Source: Thalassobium sp. R2A62
GTDB taxonomy: Bacteria > Pseudomonadota > Alphaproteobacteria > Rhodobacterales > Rhodobacteraceae
Direction: 5' to 3'
Assembly (NCBI RefSeq): GCF_000161835.1
Contig: NZ_GG697169.2
Coordinates: 186,001 to 250,000 of the forward strand
Length of the DNA: 64,000 nucleotides
Part shown: one piece after another, positions 58,542 through 64,000 of the stretch
Layout of the letters: every line of letters starts with the position of its first letter
Numbering within the stretch: position 1 is the first letter of the stretch
Notes under the pieces: model-generated
Database searches by the model: none
The model's input: only the letters and a program-made list of their open reading frames with translations
Told to the model about the DNA's origin: nothing
Made by a program: the position numbers and the translations under genes

Positions 58542-59570
58542 ATGTTCGATATATCAGAGACGCCCCTGCAAAAGGCCGAGACCCAGTCTGGGCGGGATTG
58601 GGTCAAAGTACTGTCTAAGTACCGTGATCCCAGCTTGTCGCGTAGTTCGTTTGAGCTCGCGATTACATTGGGCCCCTTCATACTATTGTGGGCGCTTGCA
58701 TGGTGGTCGATGTCGGTCAGCTACTGGCTGACTTTCACGATTTCTCTGTTCAACGCGGGGTTCTTGTTGCGCCTTTTTGCCATTCAGCATGATTGCGGCC
58801 ACGGGGCGTTCTTTCAGAATCGTACGGTTAGTGACTGGATCGGACGTGTGATTGGTGTTCTGACTTTGACACCCTATGACGTATGGCGCCGGTCGCATTC
58901 TATTCACCACAGTTCGTCTGGAAATCTTGGACGGCGTGGAATCGGCGATATCATGACTTTGACGGTGACCGAGTACCGCGATCTGGCTCCGATCAATCGC
59001 CTGGTTTACCGGCTTTACCGCAACCCGATCGTCTTGTTCTGCCTTGGTCCGGGGTATCTGTTCCTCGCTCAAAACCGGTTGCCTTTGGGTCTGATGGGTA
59101 TTGGGAAATACTGGGTCAGTGCAATGTGTACGAACGCTGCAATCTTTGTTTGGGTTGCATTGGTTCTGTACTTTGGTGGTTTGGCACCGATCTTGCTGAT
59201 CTTCTTGCCATCGACCCTTCTTGCCGCGACGGCAGGGGTCTGGTTGTTCTACGTTCAGCATCAGTTTGAAACGACGCATTGGGAACCTGAGAGCGATTGG
59301 CAGCTGCACGAGGCTGCGCTCGAAGGAAGCTCGCATTATGTCCTGCCGCCCATGTTGCAATGGGTCAGTGCGAACATTGGAATTCATCACGTTCACCACC
59401 TCTATAGCCGCATTCCGTTCTATCGACTGCCAGAGGTGTTGCGTGATCATGCGGAGCTTGCAGAGAGCAATCGCATGACGATCCGGCAAAGCTTTCACAG
59501 TGTTCGGCTGCGGTTGTGGGACGCAGATGCCAGACGTTTGGTTTCTTTCGCTCAAGCACGGGTTCGCTAG
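58542..59570 (+). CDS. Membrane fatty-acid desaturase
   Basis: A 342-residue protein with the three His boxes of acyl-lipid/acyl-CoA desaturases: HDCGH (near residue 84), HSIHH (near 120) and HHVHH (near 284). About four to five membrane segments lie between. These di-iron enzymes insert a double bond into fatty acids, often for cold adaptation. The upstream open frame to 58230 is decayed CMD sequence, so ATG 58542 is chosen despite a weak ribosome-binding site. It faces the DmdA-like operon end. Confidence 0.83.
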   Translation: MFDISETPLQKAETQSGRDWVKVLSKYRDPSLSRSSFELAITLGPFILLWALAWWSMSVSYWLTFTISLFNAGFLLRLFAIQHDCGHGAFFQNRTVSDWIGRVIGVLTLTPYDVWRRSHSIHHSSSGNLGRRGIGDIMTLTVTEYRDLAPINRLVYRLYRNPIVLFCLGPGYLFLAQNRLPLGLMGIGKYWVSAMCTNAAIFVWVALVLYFGGLAPILLIFLPSTLLAATAGVWLFYVQHQFETTHWEPESDWQLHEAALEGSSHYVLPPMLQWVSANIGIHHVHHLYSRIPFYRLPEVLRDHAELAESNRMTIRQSFHSVRLRLWDADARRLVSFAQARVR

Positions 59571-59683
59571 GTTTAGCCAGCACTGCTATGACAGGGCTGG
59601 GCGCATATTGTTTGGTGTCGTTTGAAATTCACAACCGGCGCAGTGCGTCCGTTGTGTTCCGGATGTTGATTCAGCCAAGCATA

Positions 59684-60838
59684 CTAGCTCGTTGAGGCGA
59701 GTGATTTTTTGGGATCGTAAAATGGAATAGGCACAACCGTGCACATCCGCTGATCGTCCAAGATGTCAACGCAAGCGACCCCGCCAACTGATGCATGTTC
59801 GGATTGAACCATAGCCAAGGCAATGTTCTTGCCTAATCTTGGAGAGTGGATTGCCGAGGTTACCTGACCGACTTGCGCGCCCTCTACCAAAACAGGCCAG
59901 CAAAAATCATTCGAGCCAACAAGCGGTTCACCGTCAATTTCGAGACCGATGAGCCGCTGTGCGACACCTTCTGCCTTGATGTCTTTCAGAGCGGCCTTGC
60001 TGACAAAATCAGCGTCAATACCCAAATCGACTAAGCGGCCAAGGTTTAGCTCGTAGGGGTTATTCGCAAGCGTCATGTCTGCATGATAGGACATCATCCC
60101 AGCTTCGATGCGGCGAATGCTGGATGTGTGACCTGGCTTTAGCCCAAGCGGCGTTCCCACCTGCATGATGTGTTCCCATAGCTCGTCGCCGGCAGAACCG
60201 TCCCTCAGGAAAATCTCATATCCAAGTTCGCTTGACCAACCGGTGCGAGAGATGATGAGAGGAACCCCGTCCCAGTTATATTCCATGAACCGGTAGTATT
60301 TGAGTTCGGTCGGAGCATCTCCAAAGGCCGCGCGCAGGACATCACGCGATTTCGGGCCCTGCAGCTGCAACGGAGACACGTCAGGCTCGGAGATCTCAAC
60401 ATCCATTCCTGCATTCACGGCCACACCGCGCACCCATAGCAAAACATCGCTGTCTGCAATTGAGAGCCAAAAATGGTCATCTGCCAATTTCAACAAGATT
60501 GGGTCGTTGATAATACCGCCTGCTTGGTCTGTGATCAGAACATATTTGCATTGGCCGACTTCGCATTTGGAAAGATCACGACAGCTGAGGAATTGCGTGA
60601 ATTTGGCGGCATCGGGACCTTTGATCTCGACCTGACGTTCGACCGCGACATCACACAAAATCGCCTCGTTCACGAGGTTCCAAAAGTTCTGGACCGGATC
60701 ACCAAAATCGCGCGGGATATACATGTGGTTGTAGACGGAAAATCCCTTTGCCCCCCAGCGCAGCGCCGCGTCTGAAAAGGGTGACTTGCGCACCTGAGTA
60801 CCAAAGCTGAATTGAGAGAAGTCGAGGTCGTTGGTCAT
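59684..60838 (-). CDS. DmdA/GcvT-type aminomethyltransferase-family demethylase
   Basis: A 384-residue protein of the tetrahydrofolate-dependent aminomethyltransferase fold. Characteristic DmdA-like features are the early YNHMYIPRDFGD, CDVAVERQVEIKGPDA, LSCRDLSKCEVGQCKYVLIT, LSIADSDVLLWVRGVA and PLQLQGPKSRDVL. True GcvT proteins differ in these blocks, and DMSP demethylase DmdA shares them. It would transfer a methyl group from a sulfonium or methylthio compound to tetrahydrofolate in the cytosol. The start is ATG 60838. It is the last gene of the mtoX operon, which strongly suggests methyl-sulfur metabolism; whether DMSP is the substrate is not shown. Confidence 0.78.
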   Translation of the reverse strand: MTNDLDFSQFSFGTQVRKSPFSDAALRWGAKGFSVYNHMYIPRDFGDPVQNFWNLVNEAILCDVAVERQVEIKGPDAAKFTQFLSCRDLSKCEVGQCKYVLITDQAGGIINDPILLKLADDHFWLSIADSDVLLWVRGVAVNAGMDVEISEPDVSPLQLQGPKSRDVLRAAFGDAPTELKYYRFMEYNWDGVPLIISRTGWSSELGYEIFLRDGSAGDELWEHIMQVGTPLGLKPGHTSSIRRIEAGMMSYHADMTLANNPYELNLGRLVDLGIDADFVSKAALKDIKAEGVAQRLIGLEIDGEPLVGSNDFCWPVLVEGAQVGQVTSAIHSPRLGKNIALAMVQSEHASVGGVACVDILDDQRMCTVVPIPFYDPKKSLASTS

Positions 60839-60872
60839 TGTATGTTCCAGACAGGATTTATTGGAGAAAGTG

Positions 60873-61394
60873 CTATTCTTGAACGAGGTCGCCGCCGGCT
60901 TTTTTCCATGCGCCAACGCCACCCGTTAGGTTGACCAATGGGGACAATCCCATTTCCATCGCGACTGTCGCGGCCAAGGCCGAGCGTCCGCCAGATGCGC
61001 AATAAAACACATAGGTCTTGTCTTGATTGAACTCTGGCTTGTGTGCAGGGCTATCTGGGTCGATGTGAAATTCGAGCATTCCACGCGAAGAGGCGACGGC
61101 CCCAGCGATGATGCCCGTTTTCGCCTGTTCTATCCCATCGCGAAGATCGACAAAGACGTGGTCAGGTGAGCCGACCAGCGACATCGCTTCTTCTGCGCTG
61201 ATTGCGGTGACTTGGGACAATGCATCTTTGACGATGTCCTTTGCGCTCTTTGTGATGTTTTGCGGCATTTCCGAATTCCTTGTTCGTTTCGAGCGATACC
61301 ATTTCAGCATCGCCCCGATTGGCCAATCAACGGCCTCACCGCATCCGCAGCCACAGGCCGCAGGTACGCGCATGGTCGTCGATTTTTGCTTCAT
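60873..61394 (-). CDS. Rhodanese-like sulfurtransferase with Cys-rich N-terminal extension
   Basis: A 173-residue protein whose rhodanese domain starts at PQNITKSAKDIV (about residue 43) and has the active loop FYCASGGRSALAA (Cys near 141). The start at 61394 overlaps the previous stop as ATGA, supporting it, although an ATG at 61268 would give the usual 131-residue protein. The extension contains ACGCGCGE and may bind a metal or zinc (inference). Rhodaneses move sulfane sulfur; here it could handle persulfide or sulfide released by methanethiol oxidation. Confidence 0.78.
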   Translation of the reverse strand: MKQKSTTMRVPAACGCGCGEAVDWPIGAMLKWYRSKRTRNSEMPQNITKSAKDIVKDALSQVTAISAEEAMSLVGSPDHVFVDLRDGIEQAKTGIIAGAVASSRGMLEFHIDPDSPAHKPEFNQDKTYVFYCASGGRSALAATVAMEMGLSPLVNLTGGVGAWKKAGGDLVQE

Positions 61395-61855
61395 ATCGCC
61401 AGATCAAGCCGTGGCTTCCAAAACGGACGGAAGAGCTCGATCTTGGGGCATCTGTTCATCACGACTTGCAATCCGGCATCCTCGGCTAGCTTTGCTGCCG
61501 CATCGTCGTAGACGCCGATCTGGCCCCACAAAACCTTGGCGCCAATCGCGATCGCTTGTTCCGTTATCCCGTACAGCTCTTCTTTGGGGCGGAAGACCTC
61601 GACCATGTCCACAGGTCGATCAATTTCTTCGAGCGAATGAAAGACCTTGATGCCTCTGATCTCAGAGAGGTTCGGGTTGGGGTTAACCGGCATCATATCG
61701 TAGCCGGTTTCATGCAGCACCCGCAGTACGCCATAGCTGAATTTTGTCTTGTCCGCGCTGGCCCCGATCATTGCGATGGTTTTGACCGATTTAAGGATAT
61801 CAGCGAGGTATTTGGCGTCGTAGTCGTACAGTTCGTCCAATGCATTGGCTGGCAT
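61391..61855 (-). CDS. CoA-binding (YccU-like) protein
   Basis: A 154-residue Rossmann protein of the CoA_binding_2 family: TIAMIGASADKTKFSYGVLR, MMPVNPNPNLSEIRGIKVFH, VFRPKEELYGITEQAIAIGA and a Cys in VVMNRCPKIE. It binds CoA, and the conserved Cys may carry a thiol or persulfide. A GGAGG site precedes ATG 61855. It is 3 bp after the ferredoxin stop and 4 bp overlapping the rhodanese, so translation is coupled. Confidence 0.78.
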   Translation of the reverse strand: MPANALDELYDYDAKYLADILKSVKTIAMIGASADKTKFSYGVLRVLHETGYDMMPVNPNPNLSEIRGIKVFHSLEEIDRPVDMVEVFRPKEELYGITEQAIAIGAKVLWGQIGVYDDAAAKLAEDAGLQVVMNRCPKIELFRPFWKPRLDLAI

Positions 61856-61858
61856 GGA

Positions 61859-62227
61859 TCAGACCTCCTTTGGTGTCGCGATGTCCGCTTTCAACTCGTG
61901 TGGTTCGAGCGGATCAAGAAAGGGATTGCGATAGAGTTTGTCGTGGCTTTCGATACCGATCTCGAGGGTACAGTCCGACGTGGCGCGTGCAACGCACAGC
62001 AAGACATACCCGTTGTCGAGTTGCCGATTGTTAAGGGCAACTTGGCGACGTTGATCGACCTCTCCAGACGTTAGCTTGGCTGCGCAGGTGATGCAGCCGC
62101 CGTATTTGCAGCCATAGGGCAGGTCGACGCCGTGGTCGCGCAAGCTGTCCAATAGGGGGCGGCGTGCATCAATCTCGTATGTGGCAGCATCGCGATTGGC
62201 GATTGTGATTGTATGTGTCTCGCTCAC
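61859..62227 (-). CDS. 2Fe-2S ferredoxin (plant type)
   Basis: A 122-residue protein with the cluster motif CKYGGCITC followed by a fourth Cys in YVLLCVARA, in a domain with TITIANRDAATYEIDARRPL at the start. The start is GTG 62227, overlapping the mtoX stop as GTGA; an ATG 7 codons upstream lies inside mtoX. It is an electron carrier, here probably serving an enzyme of the same operon. A ferredoxin is not required by the known MtoX reaction, which makes its place notable. Confidence 0.85.
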   Translation of the reverse strand: MSETHTITIANRDAATYEIDARRPLLDSLRDHGVDLPYGCKYGGCITCAAKLTSGEVDQRRQVALNNRQLDNGYVLLCVARATSDCTLEIGIESHDKLYRNPFLDPLEPHELKADIATPKEV

Positions 62228-63582
62228 AGCCAAATGTCGCTTGTACAATCACCGCCCGGATACCGGGTTTCGTGGCAACGGCTGGGACCATTAGGTTCCT
62301 GTCCAAAATCAACGATAAAGTCTTTGTTGACCTTCATGCCGCCATTTTCGACGTCGCAGTCAATCATCAACATGACACCACCTTGGGTGCGGATCTCGGG
62401 GTAGAACTGATTGTCCCAAGTCGAAAAGAGGGATGTCGTTACATAGAGCCGTTTTCCATCAAGCGAGAGCTGGTACATCTGTGGGCCACCTGCAACTTTT
62501 ACGCCGTTCACTTCGGGCGCTTTGCCCAGCAATCCGCCCATCCAGACTTGACCCGTCAGTGCCGGCTTGTGGGGATCTGAAATATCATACTGGCGCATAT
62601 CGCCGTGCAGCCAGTTGTTCAAATAGAGGTACTTGTCGTCCATCGAAACGAGGATTGCCGACATCACGCCCGGGACAGGAATGGGCCATTCAGGATGCGG
62701 CTCGTTCTCAACATCGATGATCTTTTCCCATTCCCATTTGCCTTCGTCAGTCTTCCAGAAGTGGATGACGTTTGCACTTAGGGCCGCGCCGCAAAATCCA
62801 TGACTGCTGTCAGGGTCGTGTAAGAATTTTACCTCTAGTGGGATCAAGCCATCTTCGCCGAGATACATCGTCTCGATCGGTTTCTTCTTCTCAAAATCCC
62901 AAATGTGGAGACGCCGCCCGTACTTGAGATGTCCAACCTCTTCGAGGTCAAAGCCCGGCATAAACGTATTGGGTGCGGCCCACTCGGATGAGATCATCAC
63001 GTTGTGGCGCGGCTGGTACCAGAAATCGTAGCTGAAGGGGATGTCCCCCATCGTCTCTTCCCAGCGGCCTACAATTTCAAAATCTTTGTTCAGGTGCAGA
63101 TACCCACCTGGGGCTTCACCCTTTGCGTTGCCCAGAAAGGAGATTATGATTTCTGAACCTAGGCAGTGGACAGTATGGGGCCCGCTTAGATCGGTCTTTG
63201 ATTTGATTTCGGCACCATCAATCACTTTGTGCAAACGCGGCGCATAGGGGTCAGTTGCGGTATCAACGACGTGAATGTTGTTGGAACGCACGCCGGGGAC
63301 CAGCAAGTACTTGCGGCTCATTCCTGCGTCATCGTGGCATGACGAACAGGCATTCCATCCCATGTGGTGTAGCTCGTCCCCAATGCCCGGCATCTCGAGC
63401 CGGTGAATGACTTGGCTGTACGTGGGGCTATCGGGATCCGCATCTACAGTTGCGAGGTAGTCGGGTTTTTGAATGCCCGTACCTGTGTAGATCGCAATGG
63501 TGTAAAGCAGTTTTTCACGAGGCGCTTTGATCGCTGCCGCAGGGCTAGAGTAGCCGGGGCCACAACATTCTAGGTCCATCAT
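62224..63582 (-). CDS. mtoX: Methanethiol oxidase (selenium-binding protein 56 family)
   Basis: A 452-residue SBP56 homologue with ECCGPGYSSPAAAIKAPREK, IGDELHHMGWNACSSCHDDA, GYLHLNKDFEIVGRWEETMG, PFSYDFWYQPRHNVMISSEW, GLIPLEVKFLHDPDSSHGFC, LNNWLHGDMRQYDISDPHKP, GGPQMYQLSLDGKRLYVTTS and RYPGGDCTSDIWL, all matching the family. Bacterial MtoX oxidises methanethiol to formaldehyde, hydrogen sulfide and H2O2 with copper. No signal peptide is present, so it is probably cytosolic, unlike some exported MtoX proteins. It is the first gene of the operon; the divergent IclR gene lies 66 bp away. Confidence 0.9.
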   Translation of the reverse strand: MMDLECCGPGYSSPAAAIKAPREKLLYTIAIYTGTGIQKPDYLATVDADPDSPTYSQVIHRLEMPGIGDELHHMGWNACSSCHDDAGMSRKYLLVPGVRSNNIHVVDTATDPYAPRLHKVIDGAEIKSKTDLSGPHTVHCLGSEIIISFLGNAKGEAPGGYLHLNKDFEIVGRWEETMGDIPFSYDFWYQPRHNVMISSEWAAPNTFMPGFDLEEVGHLKYGRRLHIWDFEKKKPIETMYLGEDGLIPLEVKFLHDPDSSHGFCGAALSANVIHFWKTDEGKWEWEKIIDVENEPHPEWPIPVPGVMSAILVSMDDKYLYLNNWLHGDMRQYDISDPHKPALTGQVWMGGLLGKAPEVNGVKVAGGPQMYQLSLDGKRLYVTTSLFSTWDNQFYPEIRTQGGVMLMIDCDVENGGMKVNKDFIVDFGQEPNGPSRCHETRYPGGDCTSDIWL

Positions 63583-63650
63583 CACATTCCTCTCTTGCGA
63601 TCAAGTCGCAATTCTCGTAAATCGATAATTAGATTCTTACAAGGTAAAAA
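63583..63650. promoter_or_regulatory. Divergent mtoX / iclR control region
   Basis: In this 68-bp gap, gtaaatc (63617-63623) and gattcttac (63632-63640) form an imperfect inverted repeat (GTAA..ATC / GATTcTTAC), the usual shape of an IclR operator. The mtoX promoter should lie here too. AGAGGA precedes the mtoX start. Confidence 0.5.
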
Positions 63651-64000
63651 ATGCACTTAGAGCGCCTCACCAGTATTCTCGAAATTGTCGGACAGAAAAA
63701 TGTGGCGACAGTGGCTGAAGTTTGTAGCCACACAGAGCTTCCTAAGCCGACGGTATATCGGTTGGTGCAGGATCTCGTTTCCGTGGGGTTGTTGAGCTCG
63801 GTTGAGCGGGGGCATTTCGCCCTTGGTAGCCGACTGAACCGCATAACTCGAAACGAAGATTCCGATCCAGCCTTGTTAGAGATCATTTCACCCACGCTTG
63901 CGCGTGCGGCTCAGGCACATGGTGCGGCCTTTTTCGTTTCAAGACTTCGGGGGAGATCGGTTGAAATCATCCACGTCGAGACACCTGACAACGGCGTGTC
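63651..64000 (+). CDS. IclR-family regulator (runs off the window)
   Basis: The first 116 residues of an IclR protein: helix-turn-helix NVATVAEVCSHTELPKPTVY with RLVQDLVSVGLL (residues 17-48), wing GHFALGSRLNRI and the start of the effector domain. ATG 63651 is preceded by AAGG at a distance. It is divergent from mtoX and so probably its regulator. IclR effectors are often small acids or aromatic compounds. Confidence 0.87.
   Translation, partial: MHLERLTSILEIVGQKNVATVAEVCSHTELPKPTVYRLVQDLVSVGLLSSVERGHFALGSRLNRITRNEDSDPALLEIISPTLARAAQAHGAAFFVSRLRGRSVEIIHVETPDNGV

Noticed and set aside
59684-60838. Plain glycine-cleavage T protein
   Set aside because: No gcvH or gcvP is nearby, and the CRDLSK and ERQVEIKG blocks match DmdA-type proteins better than GcvT.

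Overview
The window looks like a heavily rearranged accessory region of a marine alphaproteobacterium, most likely a Rhodobacterales (Roseobacter-group) member. Gene content supports this: a DMSP-demethylase-like GcvT protein beside a methanethiol oxidase, Hint-domain secreted proteins, GMC oxidoreductase, DMT transporters, sulfotransferases, and IS3, IS6, IS5 and IS481 family elements. The density of insertion sequences and IS scars recalls IS-rich polar roseobacters, but the species assignment is inference.

Layout. 0-5 kb: a TetR regulator divergent from an NAD(P)-binding protein and a DUF1772 membrane protein, IS relics, then a LysR regulator divergent from a small membrane protein. 5-7.6 kb: a truncated phage/plasmid P4-type primase with iteron-like repeats, a cut DUF285 repeat gene and an outer-membrane barrel. 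8-13.6 kb: a DMT transporter, a complete IS3 element (9168-10683) and an AT-richer island of two sulfotransferases and a DXD glycosyltransferase. 14-19.3 kb: an SH3 protein, a GMC oxidoreductase plus enolase-superfamily pair, and the only intact IS6 element. 19.3-31.3 kb: a mosaic of phage and resolvase scars, a MORN-repeat protein, a Hint protein, an FG-GAP protein and small lipoproteins. 31.3-33.7 kb: a PlsC-like acyltransferase and an NADP-dependent reductase. 34.4-39.2 kb: a catabolic block (Asp/Glu-racemase-fold enzyme, SDR, zinc ADH / ALDH, GntR) controlled by two TTTGGTATACCAAA palindromes and flanked by IS6 relics. 40.2-45.4 kb: a tight operon of outer-membrane barrel, alpha/beta hydrolase, cytochrome P450, sulfotransferase and second hydrolase, converging on a HlyC-like acyltransferase gene. 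45.6-52.3 kb: IS3 elements around an AT-rich stretch with a DMT transporter, a HIT scar and htpG. 52.6-57.5 kb: an RND efflux pump with its GbsR/MarR regulator. 57.9-59.6 kb: a decayed carboxymuconolactone decarboxylase-like gene and a fatty-acid desaturase. 59.7-64 kb: a coupled operon of methanethiol oxidase, 2Fe-2S ferredoxin, CoA-binding protein, rhodanese and DmdA-like demethylase, divergent from an IclR regulator that runs off the window.

Two loci could be undescribed systems. One is the methyl-sulfur operon at 59.7-64 kb, which joins an S-demethylase fold, methanethiol oxidation and persulfide handling under IclR control. The other is the P450/sulfotransferase/double-hydrolase operon with a HlyC-like acyltransferase at 40-45 kb. 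The mobile DNA is also notable: two near-identical IS3 copies carry the same inactivating lesions, and a recurrent palindromic IS end (TGTCTGACGTCAG) marks several points where genes are cut.
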